Origin: Bifidobacterium breve
GTDB taxonomy: Bacteria; Actinomycetota; Actinomycetes; Mycobacteriales; Mycobacteriaceae
Assembly: GCA_945882475.1 (NCBI GenBank)
Contig: CAMCWJ010000029.1
Location: forward strand, 1 to 15,519
Direction: 5' to 3'
Length of the DNA stretch: 15,519 nt
Within the stretch, counting starts at the first letter, position 1. Each line of letters begins with the position of its first letter. A program made the translations under genes and the position numbers. Positions 7,467-15,519 of this stretch are shown here, piece after piece. A model generated the notes under the pieces. That model had not been told where the DNA came from, ran no database searches, and saw nothing but the letters and a program-made list of their open reading frames with translations.

Positions 7467-8233
7467 TGCCCGAGGGTGACACCGTCTTTCGAACCGCCGC
7501 GGCCCTGCGCGAGGCGCTGGTCGGCCGGACGCTGACCCGCTGCGATATTCGGGTTCCGCGGTATGCGACCGTCGACCTGAGCGGCCACACCGTCGACGTG
7601 GTGATCAGCCGGGGAAAGCATCTGTTCATCCGGGTCGGCCCCGCGAGTATTCATTCACATCTCATGATGGATGGCAGCTGGCGGATGATGCGGCCCGGGA
7701 CGCCACAGCGCCACACGACCCGAATCCTGTTGGAAAACAACGACATCGCCGCCGCGGGTATCGACCTGGGCGTGCTGGAGATCCTCGACCGCGACCACGA
7801 CCAGGAGGCTGTCGCCCACCTCGGCCCGGATCTGCTCGGCGACGACTGGGACGCACAGCAGGCCGCCACCCGTCTCGCGGCCGACCCGGATCGCCCGATC
7901 GCCGCGGCCCTGTTGGACCAGCGGGTGATGGCCGGGATCGGCAATGTGTACTGCAACGAACTGTGTTTCGTGTTCGGCCGACGTCCCACCAGCCCGGTCA
8001 GCAGTCTCACCGACCCCCTGCGGACGGCGATCCGGGCCCGGGACATGTTGTGGGCCAACCGCTCCCGCCGGCACCGAACCACCACCGGCAACACCCGAAC
8101 CGGCCAGGAACTGTGGGTCTACGGCCGCAGAGGCCAACCCTGCCGCCGCTGTGGCAGCCGGGTGGCGCACGCCGAGGCATCCGATGTGACCGGCGAGCGG
8201 GTCACGTACTGGTGTCCGTCGTGCCAGCGATGA
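7466..8233 (+). CDS. nei2: Endonuclease VIII-like DNA glycosylase/AP lyase Nei2
   Basis: At 255 residues it equals M. tuberculosis Nei2 (Rv3297) in length. The N-terminus MPEGDT gives the catalytic Pro (exposed after Met removal) and the adjacent Glu. K51 in the RGKH stretch is the conserved lysine. GIGNVYCNE (158-166) is the helix-two-turns-helix. C226/C229 and C250/C253 form the zinc finger, with R245 in its loop as the expected DNA-contacting Arg. The enzyme removes oxidised pyrimidines and cuts the abasic site. The ATG at 7466 shares one base with the lhr TAA (TAATG), so the two are almost certainly cotranscribed, a pairing also found in M. tuberculosis. The last 32 nt overlap the end of the convergent membrane-protein gene, including the final two zinc-ligand codons. 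All key residues are present. Confidence 0.95.
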   Translation: MPEGDTVFRTAAALREALVGRTLTRCDIRVPRYATVDLSGHTVDVVISRGKHLFIRVGPASIHSHLMMDGSWRMMRPGTPQRHTTRILLENNDIAAAGIDLGVLEILDRDHDQEAVAHLGPDLLGDDWDAQQAATRLAADPDRPIAAALLDQRVMAGIGNVYCNELCFVFGRRPTSPVSSLTDPLRTAIRARDMLWANRSRRHRTTTGNTRTGQELWVYGRRGQPCRRCGSRVAHAEASDVTGERVTYWCPSCQR

Positions 8234-8750
8234 CGGTCCTGCGGTGCAGCTGTGACATCGCCTCCTCGACGGCGGCCTCGAGGCTATTGATCGTCGAGCG
8301 GTCCATCCGCAGTTCGGTCACCGACGCCGCATTGGAGATCGTCGACTCCATCGGCGCCCGGCCGTTGGGATAGACGACCGCGATGATCACCGCGGTACCG
8401 GCCTCCAACGCCGCACCGACCTCATGGCGCAGGCCGCTTCGCAATTCGTGTTCGGCGAAGGAGGCGACCAGTCCCCCGGCGGCCGCGCCGACCACCATGG
8501 CCAACCCCAGCGGCGGGGCGAACATGCCGAAGAGCAGACCCACCCCCGCACCCATTCCGATGCCCATCCGGCCGTGCCGGTTGGCGGCCTCGACCACCTC
8601 GGGGTGGCCATCAGCGTCCTTGCTGACCAGCGCGGCACCGCGCAACTCCAGCCCGTGTTTGATCCGCCGGTTGATCTGGCGCAGGTCGGCGCGCGCGGAC
8701 TCCAGATCCTCGTACGCCGCGACCAGGATGAGTTCGTGATCGTCGTCCAT
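8202..8750 (-). CDS. Glycine-rich membrane protein, DUF1269-like
   Basis: The protein has 182 residues. An N-terminal alpha/beta segment (ELILVAAYEDLESARADL, residues 6-23) is followed by a small Gly/Ala-rich hydrophobic hairpin at about 60-98 containing GIGMGAGVGLLFGMF and VVGAAAGGLVASF. After it come a short soluble part with an alternating hydrophobic strand (TAVIIAVVY, 119-127) and a helical tail. This layout matches DUF1269 / general-stress-type membrane proteins; their biochemical role is not established and I infer none. The ATG at 8750 is chosen because an AGGG site lies 7 nt before it; the frame is open further upstream but runs antiparallel to nothing recognisable and into the hydrolase gene. 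It is the last gene of the leftward run, 49 nt after the hydrolase stop, and its 3' end overlaps nei2 by 32 nt. Confidence 0.75.
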   Translation of the reverse strand: MDDDHELILVAAYEDLESARADLRQINRRIKHGLELRGAALVSKDADGHPEVVEAANRHGRMGIGMGAGVGLLFGMFAPPLGLAMVVGAAAGGLVASFAEHELRSGLRHEVGAALEAGTAVIIAVVYPNGRAPMESTISNAASVTELRMDRSTINSLEAAVEEAMSQLHRRTVIAGTTDTST

Positions 8751-8786
8751 GATCGAACCCTGCTCGCCGGCGGGGCCGCTCAGGTA

Positions 8787-8801
8787 GGGGCCGAAGGCCC
8801 T
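8787..8801 (-). terminator. Small hairpin just after the hydrolase stop codon
   Basis: On the reverse strand GGGCC-TTC-GGCCC forms a 5 bp GC stem with a three-base loop, plus a possible wobble pair at its base, beginning within the TAG of the hydrolase gene. There is no T-run after it, so it is at best a weak or partial terminator, or a processing site that lowers expression of the downstream membrane-protein gene. Confidence 0.25.
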
Positions 8802-9627
8802 AACCCAGCCGGTGTCGCAGTACCGGCAGCAACTCCGCGGCCACCCGGTCGGTGTCCTCCAGCCAGCACCAGTGGCCCAGGCCCGGCAGGATCCGGATAT
8901 CCGCCCGCGGGAACGACTCGATCTGCCGGCGGGCCTGCTGCACCGGGATGTAGGCGTCACGGTCGCCGAAGAGCACCAGTGCATCGTGATCGTGCTGGCG
9001 CAACCGGGCCACCAACTGGTCCATGTCGCCCGGCCGGGTGGACCGGTACAGCCGCAGGACGGCCCGGCGGGTCTTCGCCGGCAGCAGGTGCCCGACGATG
9101 GTGCGCACCCACGCACTCGACAACCCCGGGTTCTCCCGGGCCAGTGCCGCGGTCACCACTCGCGGGTTGACCGCCCGCATGGACAGCTCGCCGAGTATCG
9201 GGGTGCGCCAGATCCGGGCCATCCGGTGCCAGCGGTAGTCCTTGAATACCCCGGTATTGATGAACGTCACGCTGGCCACGGCGCCGGGGTGGTCGGCGGC
9301 CCACGCCGCGGCGAAGGGGCCGCCGAAGTCGTGGCCCACCACGTGTACGCGGCTGATGCCCAGTTCTTCGATGACCCCCTGCAGGAAGCGGGCGTAGCGG
9401 TAGATCGTGTAATCGCCGTCCGGCCGCGGAGCCGCGGCACCGAAACCCGGCAGATCCGGGGCGATGACGGTCGCGAACGGGGCCACCCGAGTCATCAGCG
9501 GCATCCAGTCCGAACCCGAATCGGGGTTGCCGTGCACGAACACCACGGCCTCTCCGGGGCGGCCCGAACCGCCGACGAGGACCGAGGTGTTGAGGCCTTC
9601 GATCCGCAGCCGCCGGGTTTCGATCAT
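8800..9627 (-). CDS. Alpha/beta hydrolase with Asp nucleophile (epoxide hydrolase or haloalkane dehalogenase type)
   Basis: This 275-residue protein has HGNP at 32-35 (oxyanion loop), the nucleophile elbow GHDFGG with D100, probable acid D222 or D224 in GDRDAY, and base H252 in GLGHW. An Asp nucleophile points to the epoxide hydrolase / haloalkane dehalogenase branch rather than esterases. Asn34 is where many dehalogenases bind halide, but the Trp they place right after the nucleophile is Phe101 here, so an epoxide hydrolase or an unassigned C-O or C-X hydrolase fits equally well. There is no signal peptide. The ATG at 9627 is chosen because it overlaps the stop of the pseudouridine synthase gene (ATGA); an in-frame start seven codons upstream is less likely. 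The product's link to tRNA/rRNA modification or glycerol metabolism is not obvious. Confidence 0.88.
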   Translation of the reverse strand: MIETRRLRIEGLNTSVLVGGSGRPGEAVVFVHGNPDSGSDWMPLMTRVAPFATVIAPDLPGFGAAAPRPDGDYTIYRYARFLQGVIEELGISRVHVVGHDFGGPFAAAWAADHPGAVASVTFINTGVFKDYRWHRMARIWRTPILGELSMRAVNPRVVTAALARENPGLSSAWVRTIVGHLLPAKTRRAVLRLYRSTRPGDMDQLVARLRQHDHDALVLFGDRDAYIPVQQARRQIESFPRADIRILPGLGHWCWLEDTDRVAAELLPVLRHRLG

Positions 9628-10471
9628 GCCCGCGAGCTTACGAAGCACCGATGTGCGCCGCTCAGCGGGTCAACGAATGCCAGCCGTTGCGCCACCAGTT
9701 GCAGCGGCGCGGTGAAGTCATCCGGTTCGACGGCAAGGACTACCGGGTACAGCGGGTCATTGTCGATCGGCACCCCAAGCAACGCAATGTGCACCCGCAA
9801 CTGGTGCGTGCGCCCGGTACGGGGGGTGAGCCGGTACCGGCCCGAACCCAGTGGCTCGACGAGCGTCTCGGCGTTCGGTTCCCCCGGTTCGATCCGCGCC
9901 TGCAACACCCCGCGATGCTTCACGATCCGGTTGGAAACAACCTGCGGGACAACCAGACCCGGCTGCGCACCAGAGCGCGCCAGATAGACCTTCGCCACCT
10001 CGCCGCGCGAAAACATGCTCTGGTACGCGCCGCGCACCTCGCGGCGAACCGTGAACAGCAGCACCCCGGCGGTCAGCCGGTCCAGCCGGTGCGCCGGACT
10101 CAGTTCGGGCAGATCAAGCTCGCGGCGCAGCCGCACCAGCGCGGTCTGGGCCACGTGCGAGCCGCGCGGCATGGTCGCCAGGAAGTGTGGCTTGTCGACC
10201 ACGACGATGTCGTCGTCACGATGCAGCACCGGCAGGTCGAACGGAACGTCCACCTCGTGCGGCAGATCGCGGTAGAGAAAGACGTGTTTTCCCTCGGCCA
10301 GCACCGTCGCCGCATCAACCGCAACACCTTCGGCGGTGAACACCTCGCCGGCGATCACCTTGGCTCTGGCGGCCGGGCCGAACCTGCGGCCGAACTCGTC
10401 GGCCACGTTACCGCCGTGGAGCCGCAACCGAGCCGGGCCGATCCCGTCGCGAGCCGGCAGCGGCGCCCTTC

Positions 10472-10475
<4 letters not shown>
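9624..10475 (-). CDS. RluA-family RNA pseudouridine synthase
   Basis: The protein has 283 residues. HRLDR at 129-133 holds the catalytic D132 that attacks the uridine, and GRTHQLRVH at 221-229 is the second RluA-family motif. The N-terminal 80 residues lie where an S4-like RNA-binding part would be, but I cannot confirm that fold. It should isomerise a specific uridine in rRNA or tRNA; the target cannot be read from sequence. It corresponds to Rv3300c of M. tuberculosis by position and type. The start is a GTG at 10475 whose GTGA overlaps the glpD stop, and its own stop overlaps the hydrolase start in the same way, so three genes in a row are translationally linked. Confidence 0.92.
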
Positions 10476-12217
<1,742 letters not shown>

Positions 12218-12222
12218 TGCCA

Positions 12223-12227
12223 CTCCT
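12223..12227 (-). promoter_or_regulatory. Shine-Dalgarno site that sets the glpD start
   Basis: On the reverse strand AGGAG is followed by 5 nt and then the GTG at 12217. The alternative GTG at 12223 begins with the last G of this motif and so has no spacing from it. This decides the start in favour of 12217 and removes two residues from the longest possible product. Confidence 0.7.
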
Positions 12228-12231
12228 GGAA

Positions 12232-13647
12232 CTAGTCGAGATCGTCGTGGGCCATCAGCCGCCGGGCCGCCTCGACGATGGAACCGGACAGCGACGGGTA
12301 CACCGACAGGGTATGCGCAAGATCGGTGACGGAGATCTGATTCTGCACCGCCAGCGCGATCGGCAGGATCAACTCCGAGGCGATCGGGGCGACCACCACG
12401 CCGCCGATCACCACGCCGGTGGCCGGCCGGCAGAAGATCTTGATGAAGCCGCGCCGCAAAAGTGACATCTTGGCCCGGGCGTTGGTGGTCAACGGCATGA
12501 CGATCGTGCGGGCGGGCACCGTTCCGTCGTCGATCGCCCGTTGCGGCACCCCGACGGCGGCGATCTCCGGGCGGGTGAAGGTGGCCGAGGCCACCGTGCG
12601 CAGCCGGATCGGGGAAACCCCTTCGCCCAGTGCGTGGTACATCGCGATGCGGCCCTGCATGGCGGCAACCGAGGCCAGCGGCAGCAGCCCGGTGCAGTCG
12701 CCGGCCGCGTAGATGCCCGACGCGGTGGTGCGCGACACCCGGTCCACCGGGATGTGACCGCCGGGGCCGAGTTCGATGCCGACCCGCTCCAGGCCCAGAC
12801 CCGCGGTGTTGGGCACCGAACCCACGGTCATCAGGGCGTGGCTGCCCTCGACGACGCGGCCGTCGGCCATCGTCACCCGGACCCCGTCCCCGGCCCGGAC
12901 CACCGAATCGGCCCGGGCGTTCTTCACCAGGGTGACGCCGCGCTCGGCGAACACCTCCTCGAGCACCGCGGCGGCGTCGGAGTCCTCGTGCGGCAGGATC
13001 TGATCGCGGCTTGCCACCACGGTGACGGTCACCCCGAGTTCTGTGTAGGCGTTGCAGAACTCCGCCCCGGTGACACCGGAACCGACGATCACCAGATGCT
13101 CGGGCAGCTCGGTGAGGTCATAGACCTGACGCCAGTTGAGGATTCGCTCGCCGTCGGGTTCCGCGCCGGGCAGCACCCGCGGGCTGGAACCGGTGGCGAT
13201 CAGCACCACATCGGCCTTGAGGACCCCGACCTGGCCGTCCGGCGCGCTGACCCGGACCCGGTGCTGGGCCATCCCGGGGGTGTCGTCGATGAACTCCGCC
13301 CGGCCGGCGACGACGTTGACCTTCGCGCTGAGCAACTGGGCGCCGATGTCCGCCGACTGGGACAGGGCCAACGTCTTGACCCGGTTGTTGATCTGGGGCA
13401 GTGAGATTTTGGCGTCGTCGATGCTGATGTCGAAACCCAGGCCCGAGGCCCGGCGCAGTTCGGTGCGCACTCCCGTGGAGGCGATGAACGTCTTGGACGG
13501 CACGCAGTCGTAGAGCACGCAGGCCCCGCCCATACCGACGGTGTCGACGACGGTCACCTCGGCGGCCTCGGCGTCCTGCCCGGCCGCCACCAGTGCTGCC
13601 TCGTAGCCGGCCGGCCCGCCCCCGATAATCACGATCCGCGTCGTCAC
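12232..13647 (-). CDS. lpdA: LpdA-type flavoprotein disulfide reductase family protein, probable NAD(P)H:quinone reductase
   Basis: The protein has 471 residues and is a close match in layout to Rv3303c (LpdA). It has GGGPAG at 9-14 for FAD, a second nucleotide fold with GSGVTGAE, and AAGDCTG near the end of the FAD domain. The catalytic region reads GGACVLYDCVPSK with C43 and C48 spaced as in true dithiol reductases, although M. tuberculosis LpdA is known to lack one of these cysteines. The C-terminal His-Glu pair of lipoamide dehydrogenases (HPTLSE type) is replaced by Tyr450 and Gly455. It is therefore unlikely to be a normal lipoamide dehydrogenase; the M. tuberculosis protein reduces quinones with NAD(P)H. 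The GTG at 13647 is chosen: the Rossmann strand begins four residues later. No Shine-Dalgarno site is present and a -10-like hexamer sits 6 nt upstream. It heads the leftward operon. Confidence 0.93.
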   Translation of the reverse strand: MTTRIVIIGGGPAGYEAALVAAGQDAEAAEVTVVDTVGMGGACVLYDCVPSKTFIASTGVRTELRRASGLGFDISIDDAKISLPQINNRVKTLALSQSADIGAQLLSAKVNVVAGRAEFIDDTPGMAQHRVRVSAPDGQVGVLKADVVLIATGSSPRVLPGAEPDGERILNWRQVYDLTELPEHLVIVGSGVTGAEFCNAYTELGVTVTVVASRDQILPHEDSDAAAVLEEVFAERGVTLVKNARADSVVRAGDGVRVTMADGRVVEGSHALMTVGSVPNTAGLGLERVGIELGPGGHIPVDRVSRTTASGIYAAGDCTGLLPLASVAAMQGRIAMYHALGEGVSPIRLRTVASATFTRPEIAAVGVPQRAIDDGTVPARTIVMPLTTNARAKMSLLRRGFIKIFCRPATGVVIGGVVVAPIASELILPIALAVQNQISVTDLAHTLSVYPSLSGSIVEAARRLMAHDDLD

Positions 13648-13653
13648 GGCCTC

Positions 13654-13659
13654 AACGTA
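13654..13659 (-). promoter_or_regulatory. Putative -10 element of lpdA (leaderless)
   Basis: Read leftward this is TACGTT, which fits TAnnnT. Six bases separate it from the GTG at 13647, exactly the -12 to -7 placement for a transcript starting at the start codon. No -35 element is evident; that region would lie inside the divergent gene. Confidence 0.45.
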
Positions 13660-13660
13660 C

Positions 13661-13666
13661 TAGTCT
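13661..13666 (+). promoter_or_regulatory. Putative -10 element of the cyclotransferase-like gene (leaderless)
   Basis: TAGTCT fits TAnnnT and is 7 nt from the GTG at 13674, so the transcript could start at or next to the start codon. It lies one base from the oppositely directed hexamer of lpdA, around the palindrome ACTAGT (13659-13664). No Shine-Dalgarno site precedes the GTG. Confidence 0.45.
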
Positions 13667-13673
13667 TTCCACC

Positions 13674-14153
13674 GTGCCGCTTTACGCCGCCTACGGGTCG
13701 AACATGGATCCCGAGCAGATGCTCCAGCGGGCACCGCACTCTCCGATGGCCGGCACCGGCTGGCTGTACGGGTGGCGGCTGACGTTTGCCGGCGAGGATC
13801 TCGGCTGGGAGGGCGCGCTGGCCACCCTGGTCGAGGACGTCGCGTCGCGGGTCTTCGTGGTGCTCTACGACGTGACGAGCGCCGACGAGGACAACATGGA
13901 TCGCTGGGAGGGCTCGGAGTTGGGCCTGCACAGCAAGATCCGGTGCCGAATCGATCGCGAATCTTCGGACACCACAACCGAACCGGTATTGGCCTGGCTG
14001 TACGTCGTGGATGCCTGGGAGGGCGGTCTGCCGTCGGCGCGCTACCTCGGGGTGATGTCCGACGCCGCGGAGGTGGCCGGCGCCCCGGCGGAGTACGTCC
14101 ACCACCTCCGGACCCGCCCGGCCCGCAACATCGGTCCCGGCCCGGCCGACTAG
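13674..14153 (+). CDS. Gamma-glutamylcyclotransferase-like protein
   Basis: This 159-residue protein has YGSN at 7-10, the glycine-rich loop of the gamma-glutamylcyclotransferase (GGCT/AIG2/BtrG) fold, and DRWEG at 76-80 with E79 in the position of the catalytic Glu. A C-terminal stretch PSARYLGVM...GAPAEYVHHL resembles the usual end of the family. Members release 5-oxoproline from gamma-glutamyl compounds; the substrate in mycobacteria is not known to me. It occupies the place of Rv3304, which is also divergent from lpdA. The GTG at 13674 gives the standard start MPLYAAYGSN and there is only 26 nt to the lpdA start. Its TAG interlocks with the galE TAG in the tetranucleotide CTAG (14150-14153). 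Confidence 0.87.
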   Translation: MPLYAAYGSNMDPEQMLQRAPHSPMAGTGWLYGWRLTFAGEDLGWEGALATLVEDVASRVFVVLYDVTSADEDNMDRWEGSELGLHSKIRCRIDRESSDTTTEPVLAWLYVVDAWEGGLPSARYLGVMSDAAEVAGAPAEYVHHLRTRPARNIGPGPAD

Positions 14154-15112
14154 CCCGACCGTGACCGGGTGAATTCCCAGGCGTCGGTGACGATTTCCTC
14201 CAGGCTGGTGTGCCGCGGGCGCCATCCCAACTCGCTGCCCGCGAGCGCGCTGGAGGCGACCAGCACCGCCGGATCGCCGGCCCGGCGTGCGACGTCTCGG
14301 GCGGCGATCGGCCTTCCGGTCACCCGACGGCAGCAGTCGATCACCTCCCGGACGCTGAATCCGGTGCCGCTGCCCAGGTTGTAGATCCGGTGCGCCCCCG
14401 GCTGCGCATGCTGCAGTGCCAGCAGATGCGCCTCGGCGAGATCGCGGACGTGGATGTAATCGCGAATCGGTGTCCCGTCGGGGGTGGGCCAGTCGGTTCC
14501 GTAGACCAGGATCTCGCTGCGCTGCCCGGCCGCGACCGCCAGCACCAGTGGAATCAGGTGGGTCTCGACGGCGTGCCGTTCGCCTAGGCCGGCGTAGGCG
14601 CCGGCGACGTTGAAGTAGCGCAGGCTGGTCGCCGCCAGGCCGTGCGCATGGGCGTAGGAGGTGACGGCGTTGTCGATGGCAAGTTTGGTGGCGCCGTAGG
14701 CGTTGGTCGGCCGGGCGGGGGCGTCCTCGGTGATCGGAACCATCTCCGGTTCGCCGTAGGTCGCCGCGGTCGAGGAGAACACCAGTCGCGGCGTGCCTGC
14801 CGCGCGGATCTCCTCCAACAGGCCCAGCGTCTTGACGACGTTGGCGTGCCAGTACAGCTCGGGAGACTGAACCGATTCGCCCACAAGGGATTTGGCTGCG
14901 AAGTGCAGAACACCGTCGAAGGAGCCGTCGCCGAGCAGATTGCGGGCGGCGGTCACCATGTCGCCGTCGACGAACTCCGCTCCGGGCGGTACCGCATCGG
15001 CGTTGCCGGTCGACAGGTCGTCGACGACCACGACCCGATGGCCGTTCTCCAGAAGGACTTTCGCGCACACGCTGCCGACGTAGCCGGCTCCGCCGGTCAC
15101 CAGCAGCTTCAC
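14150..15112 (-). CDS. galE: UDP-glucose 4-epimerase (GalE-like, extended SDR)
   Basis: The protein has 320 residues. The NAD motif GGAGYVG is at 7-13 and the acidic turn DDLSTG at 31-36 favours NAD. The catalytic set is T115 in FSSTAATYG, Y139 and K143 in AYGATK. RDYIHVRDLAEAH and YNLGSGTGFSVREV are typical of GalE. It would interconvert UDP-glucose and UDP-galactose in the cytosol, supplying galactose for cell wall arabinogalactan, although related epimerases act on other UDP-sugars. The GTG at 15112 overlaps the stop of the upstream amidohydrolase (GTGA), so the two are probably cotranscribed. I do not recall a galE gene at this position in M. tuberculosis, whose main galE is elsewhere, so this looks like an inserted extra copy. 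Composition does not differ visibly from its neighbours. Confidence 0.92.
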   Translation of the reverse strand: MKLLVTGGAGYVGSVCAKVLLENGHRVVVVDDLSTGNADAVPPGAEFVDGDMVTAARNLLGDGSFDGVLHFAAKSLVGESVQSPELYWHANVVKTLGLLEEIRAAGTPRLVFSSTAATYGEPEMVPITEDAPARPTNAYGATKLAIDNAVTSYAHAHGLAATSLRYFNVAGAYAGLGERHAVETHLIPLVLAVAAGQRSEILVYGTDWPTPDGTPIRDYIHVRDLAEAHLLALQHAQPGAHRIYNLGSGTGFSVREVIDCCRRVTGRPIAARDVARRAGDPAVLVASSALAGSELGWRPRHTSLEEIVTDAWEFTRSRSG

Positions 15113-15519
15113 TCGAAGACCGCGGACTGCCCGACGGTGTTCACCAGCACCCGGATCCCGACGCCGAGGGCGCGCTCGTCGAGGTCAAAGTTCGGCTGGT
15201 GCAGATCCAGTTGCGGGCCCACACCGCCCCACACGCCCAGGCGGGCCATCGCGCCGGGAACCTCCTCCAGATACCAGGAGAAGTCCTCGCCGCCGCCGGA
15301 CTGTCGGGCCTCGGCCAACACGTCGGGCCCGACGGCCTCGATCGCGTGGGTCATGATCTGCGTGGAGCGCTCGTCGTTGACAACCGGCGGCACGCCGCGA
15401 TGGTAATGCAGCGTGTGCTCGACGTGCAGCGGCGCGAGCAGTCCCGAAACCGTTTCGCGGACAAGGTCTTCCATCTCCAGCCAGGTTTCCCGGCTGGCCG
15501 TGCGGACCGTCCCGGCCAG
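15109..15519 (-). CDS. amiA1: M20-family amidohydrolase (AmiA1-like), C-terminal part
   Basis: The last 136 residues are visible and the gene continues past the right edge. LAGTVRTASRETW matches the dimerisation-domain strand of M20D amidohydrolases, GGGEDFSWYL the conserved segment near the metal site, and LHQPNFDLDE the C-terminal stretch carrying a metal-binding His. Such enzymes hydrolyse N-acyl amino acids or short peptides with a two-metal centre. The position next to the Rv3304-like gene suggests amiA1 (Rv3305c); amiB1 is the close paralogue and cannot be excluded from this part alone. The stop overlaps the galE GTG. The true start lies outside the window. Confidence 0.87.
   Translation of the reverse strand: MAGTVRTASRETWLEMEDLVRETVSGLLAPLHVEHTLHYHRGVPPVVNDERSTQIMTHAIEAVGPDVLAEARQSGGGEDFSWYLEEVPGAMARLGVWGGVGPQLDLHQPNFDLDERALGVGIRVLVNTVGQSAVFE

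Noticed and set aside
8751..9116. Upstream extension of the DUF1269-like protein
   Set aside because: It lies over the hydrolase gene in another frame, is Trp/Arg/Ser-rich without a domain, and a Shine-Dalgarno site supports the ATG at 8750.
9628..9648. Longer start for the alpha/beta hydrolase
   Set aside because: The extra seven residues overlap the pseudouridine synthase end further than needed; the ATGA overlap at 9624-9627 is the better start.
12231..12236. Second ACTAGT palindrome between glpD and lpdA
   Set aside because: It only contains the lpdA stop codon; no -10 spacing or other structure suggests function.
13644..15068. Long reverse open frame of 474 codons over galE and the cyclotransferase
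   Set aside because: Arg-rich shadow of galE in another frame; galE has intact catalytic residues.

Overview
The window reads as chromosomal DNA of a mycobacterium, probably an environmental Mycolicibacterium-like species. It is very GC-rich, its codons mostly end in G or C, and about half of its complete genes start with GTG. The order lhr, nei2, then (reverse strand) an RluA-type pseudouridine synthase, glpD, lpdA, then a forward cyclotransferase-like gene and a reverse amiA-type amidohydrolase follows the Rv3296-Rv3305c region of M. tuberculosis as I remember it. No database search was possible, so family calls rest on motifs I could read.

Left part (1-8233). The first 81 bases are the start of a leftward epoxide hydrolase gene cut by the window edge. 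Divergent from it is a tightly packed forward run: an atypical ferredoxin, a ferredoxin reductase, a cytochrome P450, the helicase Lhr and the DNA glycosylase Nei2. Gene junctions are 4 nt overlap, 12 nt gap, 4 nt gap and 1 nt overlap. The first three genes form a complete class I P450 system (NADH, reductase, ferredoxin, P450). Lhr and Nei2 are a DNA repair pair. That a P450 system leads directly into the repair pair is the most unusual arrangement here.

Middle part (8202-13647), all leftward: lpdA (flavoprotein disulfide reductase family), glpD (glycerol-3-phosphate dehydrogenase), an RluA-family pseudouridine synthase, an Asp-nucleophile alpha/beta hydrolase and a small glycine-rich membrane protein. 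The gaps are 14 nt, 4 nt overlap, 4 nt overlap and 49 nt, so at least the first four are probably one operon. Relative to M. tuberculosis, phoY1, atsB and lpqC are absent and the hydrolase and membrane protein occupy the space.

Right part (13674-15519): a forward gamma-glutamylcyclotransferase-like gene diverges from lpdA across only 26 nt. It converges with a leftward galE-like epimerase, which overlaps the end of an upstream M20-family amidohydrolase cut by the right edge.

Both divergent gaps contain -10-like hexamers placed 7-8 nt from the start codons, which suggests leaderless transcripts. I saw no tRNA, rRNA, CRISPR array, insertion sequence or prophage gene, and there is no stretch above 300 bases without a gene.
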